Origin: Euborellia annulipes | Taxonomy: Eukaryota; Arthropoda; Insecta; Dermaptera; Anisolabididae | Assembly (NCBI GenBank): GCA_023213315.1 | Contig: JAKCPI010010712.1 | Coordinates: forward strand, 1-64,000 | Length of the DNA: 64,000 nucleotides | Reading direction: 5' to 3' | In this document: positions 18,801 through 33,800 of the stretch, piece by piece | How positions within the stretch are numbered: the stretch's first letter is position 1 | How the letters are laid out: every line of letters begins with the position of its first letter | The notes under the pieces: model-generated | What the model was told of the DNA's origin: nothing | The model's database searches: none | The model's input: only the letters and a program-made list of their open reading frames with translations | Translations under genes and position numbers: made by a program

Positions 18801-21800
18801 AAGTGAAAATATTAATACAAAATAATAGATGCGAAATGCTTCGTTTTTAGTTGTAAAAAATATTTGATAATTTTAAGAATTATAAACAAAAAAATATTCG
18901 GGAATGACTCCTCCAAAACTTTCTTCTATATTCTTTTGGAATTACGTAGGGTATGTGAACACGAATGTATAAAAACGCAAGCAATGAGATCGATGAAATT
19001 TGGTATATGCTCCTTACACTAAAATTGTAGATTTCTATCAACTTTTGGAGTAAATACATCACCTGGATGTAGTACTTTATCTAATAAGTTTTTTCAAAAA
19101 TTTTGAAATTTTCAACTCTTTTCCCATATTTATGATAAATTAATATATTTTAAAACGTTTTTATTCTTTGACATTTTTTTGGAAAAACTGAATAGTCTTT
19201 AAAATTATTAACGAAGAAAAATACATTTTTCGTTAATTTTGAAAAAAAAAAATCAAAACAAAATCATACAGGTGTCATTAAAAAAATGTCTTTTTCTTTG
19301 TTGATTATTGTAAAAACTATTAAGTTTTTCCAAAAAATGTCAAAGAATAAAAATGTTTTATAATAGAGTAATTTATTGTAATAGAATTGAAAATTTCAAA
19401 ATTTTTTGAAAAAACTTAATTAGGTAAAGTACTACTTCCGGTTGGTGTATTTATTCCAAAAGTTAATAGAGATCTAGAATTTTAGTGTAAGGAGTATATC
19501 TGCTTACGTTTTTAAGCAGTCATGTTCACACTCACACACACATAACTCCAAAACTGATTTTTTTTTTTTGACTCAGGGAGGTCTAAAACGTGAAGAATTA
19601 TCAAAATCTCGAATTCAAATTGACGGAAGAAAATAATCCAAAATAATAAAGTGAGCAAGAAAGAAAAACCAGCCTGAAAAGGTTTAATAATAATATAAAT
19701 ATGTTTATTTTTTCCGCACCTGTTTAACCCATTCTCGAACATCTTCCGTGGACCAAAGTGGTACTTGTTGACTCAATTTATGAGGAACTTCTTCGCCTAT
19801 TAATCTCAGTGCTTGAGCAGCATATTTACTTGCCACAGCATTTGGACAAGATGCCACTTTTTTAAGCGGTTCAATAGCTCCAATTTCACGGAAAAGTTCT
19901 GTATTACCCTGTTGACGTTTAATACCAGCCTCCATACAAAAATGAAAAGCCGCTAAATTCCTTGCTTCTTCACGTTTACTTGAGAGTACTGGCACAAGAC
20001 GTTGCAGCCAATGTTTACTTTGACCATGAGCATGAGCTAAATTAGATTTTGCAAATTCACTTGGATTATGAGTGGTTACAAATGGTTCTACGAGATCAAG
20101 AGTTCCGGATTTGAGCACAGCAGCCTCAATTTCTTTATTTGCAACAAGAACCGCTATTGCTAAACATGCATAATATTTAATATTGTCGTCATTATGGAAA
20201 GCAAGAGGGAATAGCCACATGGGCACTTTGCGTTTAATCATTGCTTCTTGATTTTCAGCACCGCCATAGAGAGAAAGGTTTGCCAATGCTCCAGCGCAAT
20301 GACGTAGTGTTTCAACATCATTTTTACGACATTCAAATAATACAGCATCCAATCCACCAAGTTTGATGACATCAGAACAAGTTCCTTCACTATGTTTAAA
20401 AAGGTGTTCTAGAATTCCTGTAGCTGTTCGCGAATGATCAACACTGCTGCTGTTTCGTGTGCATCCACAAGCAACCTACAATATTTAAAATTGATCAATA
20501 ATAATAAATAAGAAACCATATCATTAGATTAATCACCTTGACTACTTTTTCAAGTCCATTTTCAACAACATGTGCTCTGTTTTCTGTTGTTAAACATTGT
20601 TCAAGGAGACGAGCACTTGCAAATTGTAAATCACCATCAGTGGATGCACAATTAGCCATTAATAGATCAAGTCCTCCACATGTTCTTAAAGCATTGCATA
20701 GAGTATATCTAAAAAAAAAAAAAAAAAAAAATTATTAATAAATAGAATTTCTTGAGTTGAATGGCTGTAGATATTCAAATTGGAAAAAGGAACGGGAGCC
20801 TTGCCGGGAACAGCAGCCAGGTGAAATAAAAACTTTGGGAAGGCTCCCGTTCCTTTTTCCAATTTATTAATAAACTATGAAAGATGAAATGCCAAATTTT
20901 GGAAGATAAAGAAAGTAAATTTCTAGTATTATAAATGAACATCTTAATGTTGATTAGTTGAATAATCTTATAACCAAATAGGTAATAAAATAATCAAAAA
21001 AAACTTAGAACAAATAAACAGAGAAATTTTAAATAAGCACGATGAAGAAAAGAAAAGCAGCTAGCATTTATTTAATTTATTTAAGGCCCATTATACTAAG
21101 GTTTCAGTTTCGGTCGAGACCATCTTCAGAGCTTGTGGGCTGTCAATATGAGAATAATATTACAAACTCAATTATACAATTCAGACTACCTGTAGTCGAT
21201 TAGACACCATACGACTGTTACTCATCCAATAATAAACTTAAATGTTTCAATGTATTATATACTTAAATTGTAACTTCCAGGTTATGAATTGTGTAAATGA
21301 ATTTGTAATATTTATCTCATATTTGACAGCCCATAAGCTCTGAAGATGGTCTCGTCCGAGGCCGAAACGTTTGCCTAATGGGCTTTAAATAAATGAAATA
21401 AATGCTAGCTGCTTTTCTTTTCTTCATCCTGCTACTGATTCAACAACTTTCATCCAGCTATACTTTTCTCAATTTTAAATAAATGACAACCTTGTGAAAT
21501 TTTATATCACATTTTGAAACGATAAAATAAGTATAAATTACCCTAATTCGTGGCCATGTGTTGGTACTGCCCAAGCCTTTTGCATCATTTCATTAACACG
21601 TCCCAGAAGTTTGGGAGCACTTTGGAGGCCACCTGGACGTTTCAAAGATTTGACAACAGCATCTAAAGAATGGGAATACTTCTTGATAGCTCGCTCCACT
21701 TCAAGAGGACTGGAATTAGCGGAAAGCCTTTCGAGATCGTCAAAATTAGTATTTAAGAGATCATCATCGGAACCTGGCCCACCTCCACCCCCGCCGCCAC

Positions 21801-24800
21801 TGCCGTTTAACATTTGAGACATCTGAAATCAAAAAAATAAATATTTTTAATAACAATTACAAATTTTGTAAAATCGCCTGTCAATCGAAGATAATTAAAA
21901 TTACAAAAAAACTTAAAATTATAATACAATTTTGTCCTAATAAAGTTTCTGAATAAATATATTATTAAATATTTTATGTTAACTTTCAAAGAGCCTTGAA
22001 TCAGGCAAGGAAAAATGTAAAAAAATTTATGCAAATAGAGAAAAGTACAGTGTGCATAAATTTTATTAAGAAGGTTTTAAGGAAACTTCTTAAAAAAAAA
22101 GGAAACGTTTAAAAAGTTTCAAACTTTGAAATGAAATAGAAAAAACACTAAAAAATTTAATATTGGCATTTCTCCAAAGAATCAGATTAATTTTTACAAA
22201 AACTTATCTATTATTAACCTGTTAATGGTACAAATCAATTTCTTGGTATATTTAATTTTAAATAAATGAATTATATTTTTTAACAAGGAGAGTGCAATTA
22301 CTGATAGAGTTGGCTAATTTTTTTCCTTGAGTATTTAAAGCAGAGTTATGAGCTTAACAATACTTGGAAATTAAAAGGTATATTATTTGAGAAATCATAG
22401 GAATTTATTATAGTGTAGTGTTTTTTAATCTAATACTTTTTGTATTAGATTAGTAAATTCTGTGAAGGTCTTTCAAAGACTAAAATAGTACTAAAGTCAG
22501 AAAAGTTAGGAGGAAAATGTTTGTTTTTTTCGTTTTTTGGCTCTCCTGAAAAATAGCATTTTGTCCTTTACAACCTTTTAATTTCCAAGTATCGTTAAAT
22601 GCTTTATTCCCCAGCTAATCGCCTTCCCTATTAAATAAAATAGATAAGTACCTGTTGGGCAGCACTAACAACAGCCTTAGTATGTACTCCCTTCGCCGTC
22701 GTGATGGTAAAGTTGCTCTGTGAAGATGCCATATGTTTCTCATGGTTGAACATTCCAGTGGTGGTCATAGTTTGCCTTTGCTGTTGTGCTGTCATTGCCT
22801 TCTAAAAAAAAAAAAAAAACAGAATTTATTTATATTTTCCAAAAAAAGAAATGAAATTACATTAACTTAAAGTTAAAAATAAAATTTTGAAAAGAATTAT
22901 TCCTCAAAAAGTTGGAATGCATCTAAACTTTTTGAGAAACATAATTTAAAAAATTTTAATGAACAAGGTTTGCTGACATTTGTTAATTGGTGATTGTCAT
23001 GATTCTCCTTTTAAAGTCATTTTACAAATTTAGAAAGTTATTTAAAATAGCTGAGTTCCACATCTTGTGGGTATTTGGATGGCGACCACGAGCTGCCCTA
23101 GCTGGGACTGGAAGTACTTCTGTTCTTTGCATGTCAATCTCTTTCCTTTTATATTTTCAACAATTTTAGTATAACAAATTTAGGGTCAGACCGTGCGACG
23201 GGCCGGCCTGTTTTATTCCTTCCCGGTCACAAAAACCCATGATCCGCCGACCCCGCACCGAGGAAAAAAGAGTGCTTTCATTTAAAAAGAGAAATATATT
23301 TTAAGGATGATATTCAGAACATCACAAAAATTCCAACCATACCAATTGCAAATATTAATTATCTACCTAGTTAGCAAATTCATATAAAACATATTTAAAA
23401 TTCTTACACTTATGACTAACATTAACAAATTTTACTAAACCATTGTATAAATATTCTCTCTTCTTTCCAATAAAGGTGAAAATTAAAAAGAGTGTCTTCG
23501 AAGCAAAAATGTGTAATCCTTTTATTTGTAAAAAAGTAGTTTTAAATTTTTTATCCCAAGATTTCATTTTTCAATATTTTAGTATAATTTTGCAAATTGT
23601 TTCTTGTCAAAATCTATGATTTTTTCTATAAATTATTTATCTTATTAGTGTTGCCATCTCGTTGCAATTTATGGAACTTGATAGTTGGCGCCCGTTTGCC
23701 AGCGTGCTTCCTCTAATGGCATTTAATTAAAAACAAAATGGCTTTTTTAATTTTATCTTTTTATATTTTATTTCCCCTGCTTCTAAAAGAAAGTGAATTT
23801 CCTAATACTACTAATTCAAAATCTGATATTAAACTCATCGTTCGTTTGTTTTAGACAAAATTATCTTCTTTAAAAGAATGAAATCAATCAAACCCAGTTT
23901 AAGGAATTCTCTCATTTTATTAAGATAAGTAAATTTCCAAATATTGCCCATATTTTCATTTATTCTTAAAAATTATTATCTTTCAGGTAAATAAATATAT
24001 GATAAATAGAGGCCTCCCTACAGCCAAGAAATAAAGAACACAAGAAAAACACGTAATAATGTCATCTTTGAGTGCTAGAAAATCAGTTGACACCAGTAAG
24101 TAACATCCAAGGATTATTAAAGAGACTTTATCCTTATTGTTAGATATATTCCTATTCAATATATAAAGAAAAGAGTTTTAAATCTATTTTAAAAAAATAC
24201 AAGAAAATATAAAAATTCCCTGTTATTCGTTTTTATGTTGTAATAATATATGTAATTTATCACTTTTTGAATATTTTGAATTAGAATAATTTAAATGTAC
24301 TTAACATATTATCACTTTTGTTAGTATCTATTATCTCGAATAGCAAGGTGACCGTTGTATTTAACATTGAAATGTTGGCAGCCAGACGGTTTTGTCTGAA
24401 GCTTAAGACATTTTGGCTTAATTTAAATAATTGCTTGAAGTTATGGATGTGATGTGGTTATAATAAAGGCATGGAGATATCAGTCCCAATTGGAATGCTC
24501 AATAAAACTCCCAGAATAAGACGTTTCGGCCTGAATTTATTTGGTTATCTTCAATCTGCAAAGTGCGCATGTGATTAAACCAGGATTTAATTCCTGGTTC
24601 AATCCCATGTGTTCTTTGTATTATGTTTATAATTTCCAATAACTGAAGATGGCCAAATAAATTCAGACCGAAAGGTCTTATTCTAGCAGTTTCTAGGGCA
24701 TTCCAATTTGGCTGATATCTTCATTCCTTTATTATAATTTAAATCATGTTCTCGTTCTATTGTGAATTCTTTTGGATAGTATAGAAATTTTTTTTATATA

Positions 24801-27800
24801 CGGTATTAGTGATACAGTAACTATCTGGATACGGAGAGGAAAGGTATTGGGTGTAATTACCCTAATCAGTTTAGGATTCCACTGTAATACTGTAGTACAG
24901 TCAAGAAATGTCTTTTAAAAAAACTTTGAAATCCATAGTTTTTTTTGCTTTTTCCTAAAAGACCTCCTGTTAAGGATAAATGGTTGGAGATCAGTTAACC
25001 ATCCAACATCGAAAATTCTGATAAATAAAAATAATTAGGCAATCAAAGAATTTCTGTCAAAATAGTTCTCCATTCTGTGATATGTCTTCAGGGGCAAATT
25101 ATAAATAAATAAAATATAGGACTTACAAAACATTAGAATATTCTAATTTGATTGTTTTATTTTTGTTAGATTGAAGAATTTACCTTTTCTGAAGTAAAGG
25201 TGTCTGTGTGCAATTTCATACTTGCTGCTGCCATATCTCTGGTTTCCTGTTGTGTAATTTCGCCAGCCTTCAAAGACCGCTGCTCCTGAAGCAATTTCAG
25301 CATAGCACAATTTTAAACTCTGATCTTGCTTGCCACTTTGACGTTCAATCAAACAAGTTTGTATAAAAAAAAAGTCTTTGTTGCTTGTCTATTTATACAG
25401 AGAGTAAATGCACGTCATTCGAATATATAAACACAGGGGAAAAAAGATGTGAAATTTGATCGGATCATAAGATGCCTCCTGGAGTCGAAGATGTGCCAGG
25501 CATAGTGGCTTGGCGGTGACTGAGACGAGATAGCGACTTCGTGGTCCCATCCCTCCTTTTCTCCGACACCCACTCGCATTAGCGATTTCATGCTAAATAT
25601 ACCAAGCACGCCTTGTCCACATTTGCTAAAATTCTACGAATTTCACTGTTAAGAGTGTACTATGTAAAGAATGACTTCACCCAAGCGTCAATTAGAATTT
25701 TCCCTACCATTCATGTTTTCCCATCAAGTTTATTATTGTTTACAATTCCCTTAAAGCATTATGTTATTCTAGGATTATGCATCATGTTTTTTTTGCTTTC
25801 AAATATCTTAAATTTATATCAAATCTTTGCCAGTAAACATATGTGTCAATAAAATTGGGGTCTATTTTTAAAAATAATCCTTCACATCTTTTTAATTTTT
25901 TTCTTAAAAATATATGTCATATTTCATCCAAGGTTTTATATATTTTTGGCTACTACTTGCATTAATCCTACACTATTTACAATACATAAAATCTTTGTAT
26001 GCATAAAATTTCTCCAAGGTCTAGACCGCCTCAATTAATGATAATATTGATATTATTTATTTTCGTAAATTTTCATTTTAATACATATTATAATTTATAA
26101 GCCTTATCAAAAGATAGCCCTATAGTAAATATATACAGTATAGCCTATTAAATATCATACTGTCCTTGAACTCTGAAATGTATAAAGTATACATTTTTTA
26201 AGATTATTATTATTTTGCATTTAAATATAAAATAGTAATAGTAAGTAATTTTATTTAAAAAGACCTGCAAGCTAATAAAATTACAGCTTTGTTGTTGTTT
26301 AATCAGCATTATGCTCTCTTTATAAAAAAATATTTATCCATTAGGTCATTGATATTTTGACATAGTTAAATTAGGTATATAGTAAAAATAAATGAATCAC
26401 AAACTTTTACATTTCGCCCTCAAATGTTTCTGTTCGTTTCGACTGCTTATTCTGCAGTCATTTTCAAGAACAGTGCAGTGCTACTGGCTCGGACGAACCT
26501 CCAAGGGTCAGGCGAACTAACCTCTAAGGGACCATGCATTCTGCACGTGGCGGGGTAACCTTTAGAGTCGTGCAGAATGCATGGTCCCTTAGAAGTTATT
26601 TCGCCTGACTCGGAGCAAGTGCATAGTACTTGAAAACGACTCCAGAATAAGCAGTCGAACGTTGTACAGTATTTATAATTTTAATAAATAATTAATACCA
26701 AAATGTGATCTATAATTAAAAAATAAAAATTTTAATATTGTTTTACAGATAACTCTCGAACACAATTTAAAAAATTTCCTTTCAATTTTTCATATCATTA
26801 TGGGAGATAAGTTATTTTTTATGGAATATTCTTTCAATGAGAACTCTTTAAACTTAGATATATTAAATTACTATTAAACAAAGCATTCAATGATTTGTTT
26901 GAATAAATATTTTTACAACTTGGAAAAAGTAACATTTGAAAATGGATGATGAGCTCATTGTTGGATTTGAATAGTAAGAAATAAAAAAAAATCCAAGTTT
27001 GTTTATATACTAAACAAATTCTTTTGTAAAAGATAAATAATGAAAGGCAAAATGCCAGTAAAAGAGGTGAATAAATACTCAATTGAAAAGAATACTATTT
27101 ACTCGATTGATAAGAGAAAATAATACTATGATTCTATAATACTAAATTTAGAAATTGACCGAAGAGATTATTTCTATTTTCAATTACGTCAATTTTATTT
27201 TGATATATCTATTAAAATAAATGAATTCTAGGCTAAAGTTATTCAATTGACTGTTGGTTCTTGATTTTTTGCCAAATGAATCATAAGGTAATTATTTACA
27301 GGATAAATTAACTAGAAGAAATTATATTTGTTTTGGATGAATGATAATAATTAATATTAACAAAGAGATATTTTAACTTGCGGGGAACTTTATGTGTACG
27401 GGTATTTAAAAATAAGTATTATGTTGTTAGAAAAGACTCAAATAGAAATAAATAAATTAAATTTTAATGAATGAATGCTCTGTTCTAGGGATTGCTTTGA
27501 AATTAGACGAAAATACTGGAGTATTAGGTGGGCGGATGCGCTCACCGGAGACAGTCGCAACCAGGGCACCTTTTGGACTACGTTGGGCCTCACTGGCCAA
27601 CCGGGACCACTTCGACTATATCGGCCACTGAAGGCCATATCTCACTGTTCTTCTTGTACCATGGAGTCCTCTGCCCCGGGACCAGTATCCCGGGGCCACT
27701 GTGTGTTCACTGTGGACGACGGCCAGCATTTGCCGTCGCCTCGGACTCCATCAACGCTATTTTGGGAACTCTGCGCGCGCGACACCGTGTAAGAATAAAT

Positions 27801-30800
27801 TTTTAGTTTTTATTAACCTACAAAGTTTTAAATAACATAAAATTTACAAGTTTTATACTCAAATATTCACTTTGCGAAATCTTTATTTTTTCAATTAACT
27901 CATTTGAATCATGTTTATAATACCTTTCGAGTCTATATTATTTGAATTGAATAGTAAACAGGCTGTTGTATTTTACAATAAAAGAGGGAGCAGACAGCCA
28001 GGAGCTATATGAGTTTTCATTAAGATAGAGATTCATCTCCTGGCTGCCTGCACCCTTTTAATTAGCATTTTTAGGAATCTAAACGTCATTGAATATTATG
28101 CATATATTGAGATATATTTGGTTTGTGAGTTCGTGTTTTATATCAAACAATTGCAGTTTGCTTTGAGCTTTTTTTTTTTATTTATTTAAGGTCTTTTTCG
28201 GCAACGGAGGCCATTTAGACCCCGTCTCTATTTATTTATATTTATTAATTTTCTCATGAGACGGGATGCGAACCCGCGATCCTTGATACAGAAGGCCAGC
28301 ACTCTAACCACTGCACCAAGGCCCGAGGGCTTTGGTATGTTTTATTTTAATTAATAAAAATCTCAAAAATAAAACTTTTCTATTTCCAAACTTTGTAAAT
28401 ATTTTGGTTATAATCACTTTTCTATTTATTTGGTAAACTAAATATGCAGGGCCGAGGGGCCTGGCAACGGAGAAAAGCTCAGCACAATCAATTGTTGCAG
28501 TTAAGCAATGCCAAGCGCTGTGAAAGCTCGGGATTGGTGACCCCGAGCAATTAGCGTGTGGAACGTCCCCCGGTAGCCTTCGGGATAATATAATTTAAAT
28601 TTATATAATAAAGTGGAATCCTTAAATGGCCTCAATAACCGAAAAGGTTTTTTTTTAAACTAAAAAAAAAAAAAAAAAACTAAATATCCATATAAAGAAA
28701 AATAAAAATAGAGATAGGTTGTAGATAATTTTTTTATATTATTCTCATTTGATTATATACATTGTTTATTGTGTTTTAACTTACAATTTTTTTTTTTTTT
28801 TAGATTCCCACGCGTGCATCTCATAATTAAAAACAAGGATTAATAAAAATTTTCGGTTTATTTGTAAAAATTACTTTTCGGCCCCTCTTTCTGTGGCCTT
28901 CTTCTGGTACAATTCAGTTAAGATCACAAAGGTTGTCACTCATCTTATCTTAGCCGAATTATACCTGAAGAAGGTCACAGAATGAGGGACCGAAACATTG
29001 TAATTTTTACAAATAAACGACAGTTAAACCGGAAATCAAATTCTTCTTTTATTAATGATAACAACTAAACTCCAAAACGAAGGATTCCGACAAAAACAAC
29101 CTGGCCAACAACGCAGCCTTTCTGATTAAAACAGGACTTTTGGTAAGCCTTTTGTCATTTCCTTTAAACATTATTTTTTCAATTTTTAAAAGAATCTAAA
29201 TGAAAATGAAAAACATTTCTAATTCGTTATATATTTTTAAGACCAAGAAGAAAATATTTTTGTGAATTATATTATTAACCGATCAATTTCTAAATTATAT
29301 TGGTAATATAAATAAGAAATACTAATGTATAATATCACGTTTTGGCTCATGAGGAAAATTCATATAATTTAATATTTGACCAAAGTCAACCTATGTTGGA
29401 ATTTTTAATCCTCTCTGTTCACAAAGATAAATTTGGAAACAAGAAATATTTACCTCCAGTAGCATTTTTAAATTGGGTAATTTACCCCCAACACAGCGAA
29501 CACATCTATTCACGGTCCAGAGCATGTTTTCAGGAGGTTTTTTAGGAAGAATCACTTCACTTAGACTGTATTGCGGAACCATTCAAGATTACTAATCAAA
29601 CTCATCAAAAAAGAAAACTCGATATGGATATTTAAATTGGAGAACATGACCATTCTACAGTGCAACTGTTTGAAAAGAAGTCAACTCTCGACTAGATTTA
29701 GAGCTAAAGTGGCAAGTGGCAGCTCTTAGCATCGATCCAATGGGGATGCGAACCCCGGACTATAGGGCGCCGCCCCCGCCTCTCCGATCGAACTTCGCAT
29801 TCTATTCGTTCGATTCTAAGAAAGTTTAAAAATAAGGATCGAACTAAGCTATAGCGTTTGACCTAGCTGTAAATGTGAAATTTTCTTTATTTTATACTGA
29901 ATGATTGAATGATTAATAACACGCTTAAGCGACATTATTTATATAATTGATAATATTAACTCAAAAATAAGAGAAAGTTAATATTTTTTTTTTACATGAT
30001 TTTTATCTCTTATCCATTTATACTAAATGAAATAAACATTATGGATGAATAAAATGTACCCAACAATAAATTTCCTATTGTTTAACGGTATTCGATGAAC
30101 TAATAAAATTTTTATATTGAAAATATATATAATCAGTATCAGTATCAAATTAAATTGAGCACACTTTTACTTTTTATTTCATAATAAATAAAAACAGAAT
30201 GAAATGATATTTTTGCTCTTGATCAACAAAAGAAATAGTTGGTAAGAATATTATACAAATCGATCCCTCTTCACACTGGATATACCGTAATTATTTATAT
30301 AAAACATTGATTAAAATTACTCGGAAAGAATCTACATTTTGTTTCATTTTTCTTCCTAGTTCGTGTTAAAAATAAAATACTAATTTATATTATTTAAATA
30401 GATAAAACACACCTCATTTTTTAATTAATTAATTTCATATGTTCCATTTAATCTTACTACGTTAATTAAATTAAAATAATAATAGAACAATAAATAAATC
30501 TAAACATAATCGAGAAATTGTACTCAATCAAATTAATATATCACAAGATTAAGAGGTGTCTATAAAATATATGAATATATAATTAGGCAAAATAATATTT
30601 AAACAATATGCCTATTACACGCACCTCAATAAAAAATCAATTATTCGGTCGTATGTTATTAAATTTACATATGATAAGATCATTTTAATAATACCATATA
30701 TTTTTCTAGCAATGTTACTTTTTTGATAAAAACAAAATATAATTAATGAATTTATCAATTACTTGTTTATTAAAGAATTATGAATAATTTGATAATTAGT

Positions 30801-33800
30801 TATGTATCGCTAGACTAATGTTAAAAAAATAAAAGCTAATAATACAGTCAGCTTGTTTACTTCCAATTTTTAGTACTTATCGTGAATTTGCAAGTGTGCA
30901 GGGATAGACAAAATAATATGAACACCTGGCATATAGAAAATATTTATTTATTAATAATGTGTTGAGCCACCATTTGCTTGTAGAAATTTTTACAGACTAT
31001 TTGGAGGTACTCTAGGATGTCTATTCTAAGTTTTCGACCTCGAGGACCCTGAGCTAACTTATGGAGATGGGGGAGAAGGAGGTGCAAAAATTTCAAAATT
31101 TTTGAACTTTTTTCAGCTTTTCGCTTATATTTCGTAAACTAATCATATTTTGTGTACCATAGTAAAATACAAAGTTGTAGAGCATCAAATTTCCTAAAAT
31201 TTGGTTGGGATAAAACGAATTTGTAGACCCAACATTAATTGAGATACGACCGATCAAATTTTCTATTTGTTTTGCATTTCGAGAAACTTTGTCTAACTTT
31301 GAACGGCCGTATCTCAGTTAACATTGGGTCTACAAATTCGTTTTATCATCCAGATTTTACCAAATTTAATACTCTACAACTTTGTATTGATGTATGATGC
31401 ACGAAATATGCTTAGTTTACGAGATATAAAACAAAATAAAAACTGAAAAAGTCCCAAGTTTTTGCCCCCTCCCCCCCCCCCCAAATTAGCACATGGCCCT
31501 CGATGTCGAAAACAGAATAGACATCCTAGAGTACACCCAAATAACCTGTAAAAATTTCTACAAGCAATTGGTGGCTCAATACATTATTCATAAATAAATA
31601 TTTCCTATATGCCAGGTGTTCATATTATTTTGTCTATCCCCTGTATATTTTTTACTTTTATTTAGAGCAAGAAAAAGTAATTTAGATATAATGTTTACTA
31701 CTATTGTCAATGTTGGATTTTCGTACTGACGATTTAGAGCAGGAAGGGAGGTCCCAAAAAATATTTCTTTTTTTTTATATCATAAATAATTCTCTCGACT
31801 ATGGTTTTTCTACCGGATCTTACATCGACTATGTATCAATATACCTCAAAATTTTTTCTAATTTTCCTATTATATTTTTATTGCGTGACTTTTATTGGCC
31901 AACGCAGCCTATGACAAGTAAAGTTTAAATAATAGCAAATCTGTTTTTTGAATTGTACAAAATTTTTTTTTATTTTTGAGTAATTTGAATTTTTAAAACT
32001 GAAAGAATTATTGTTCTAATAATGAACAAAGTTGAAACATTTTGAGTGCTGAAGTAAATTACATATAGCCTAAAATCTTGTTTGTTTTAATACCATTCAC
32101 TTAAAATAAAAGGGCTCGGCTGCAGATTGTGCAAACCCACAATTATGACAAACCCAACTTTTCAGCACCATCACCCGAACAAATGTCTATACTAATGTAG
32201 TAGTACAATTAGTTTCTCAGCCTGATATTGCCTTTAGATTGCTCCGACAGTAGCAAGAAAAAAGAAAAACAAACTTCCTATTGTGTTTTGTTTGTTTCCA
32301 AAGTTTAAAATTGACACTATCTGCCCCCGACCTCTTCAATTTTGTTTTAATTCTTTATTAAGCTAGATGTTGTGATCTCTTTCCTTTATAAAATATTAAT
32401 CAAATAACAAAATTATTTTTGTATGCCTTGAAAATTTTAGCATTTTATTGATGATAGTCGAGGTTAGATCCGCTTGAGGGAAAATTATCTAGATATGTAA
32501 CCATATACGAAAAGTTTATATTTTGAATTAATATAATACTTGTCCGGTTTCAATTGAAAATACTTTTATAATATCTTTGTAAAAGCAGCTGCTTATATTT
32601 TGAGAAAAAAAAATGCCGATTAAATATTTAATTAAATGCAAGTATTAATTTTCGTCCCTGATTACCATAAAAACATACTTAACATCGTTTTTTTTCGCGA
32701 GGGTGGGGACTTTACCGCCCCCGGTCCCCGAAACCTTTAATCCGCCACCAACTATTGTTCAAAAAAATGTAGATGTATAAGGAAAGAACTGAAGCTCTTG
32801 TTAACAAGGATGCATCCTTGTGATTAATTGAAATCTTTTCCGCTATTGTTTTGACATAAGGTTGGGATTTCAAAAATTGGCCCAAATGAATTAGAGATAT
32901 CTATATCTATTACTATTGATAATTCTTCATTCCGCCGTAATTCATTAGTGATGTTTCCCTACTACCACTTCGAAATCATTCATCCATTCATTGAATAGAT
33001 TATATACTATCAGATAAAAATCTTTCATTAATTTGTTTATAAATTGAAATGATAATTCTCAAGCATCAAATAGAATATTAATTACTCAGCTAAAACTTGA
33101 CTGAGATGTGCTATAAAAATGTAGTTCTATATTTTAATGACGCCGATCACCCCTGATTAAAATCCTGGACTGCCGGTTGAAAAGTGCACTAATTAAGTAA
33201 TCAAGGCACGTGCGTGCCACGGGCGTGGCATGGCCTGTCACGCACATGCCTCCTCTCGGAGATTTCCGACAAGAGAACGTTTATGAGATTTTTCTCTGAT
33301 AAAAAACAGTCACTTACTTAAGAGTGAATGCCTTCCAAAATTCCTTAAGCGATTTCATCTCATTTTAATTTGAAAATTCATATCATTTTCATAGGAAATT
33401 TGTTTTCATCAAAAAAAAAGTTATATATCAACTTCATTTACATTCTTTTGAAGTAATATATAAACTAATGATAGCCTATATATATAATAATAATAAAAAA
33501 ATCTGATGTGACTGGTCGCACCAGATTTTTTGGGTCGACATATATTTAGTTTCCTCCGATATATTAAAATTCAAGATGTAAAATTTATAAACATGGGAAA
33601 ATATTTATATTTTAGTAGAAAAATAAATGGCCGAGCAGCTAGATTTATTTCTTTAATAGAGAACTCACAGCGACGTTTCGATCGACTATGCGACCATCTT
33701 CATGGCTAGAGTTCAGTCATTAGAAGACTGAACTCTAGCCATGAAGATGGTCGCATAGTCGACCGAAACGTCGCTGTGAGTTCTCTATTAAAGAAATAAA

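Noticed and set aside
25415..25609. Minus-strand 64-codon frame upstream of Ect4 exon 6
   Set aside because: No donor joins it in phase to exon 6; more likely 5' UTR or promoter sequence if anything.
29391..29582. Minus-strand frame with a CVRCVGGK string resembling a retrotransposon integrase zinc region
   Set aside because: The rest of the frame shows no integrase motif and the spacing is wrong.
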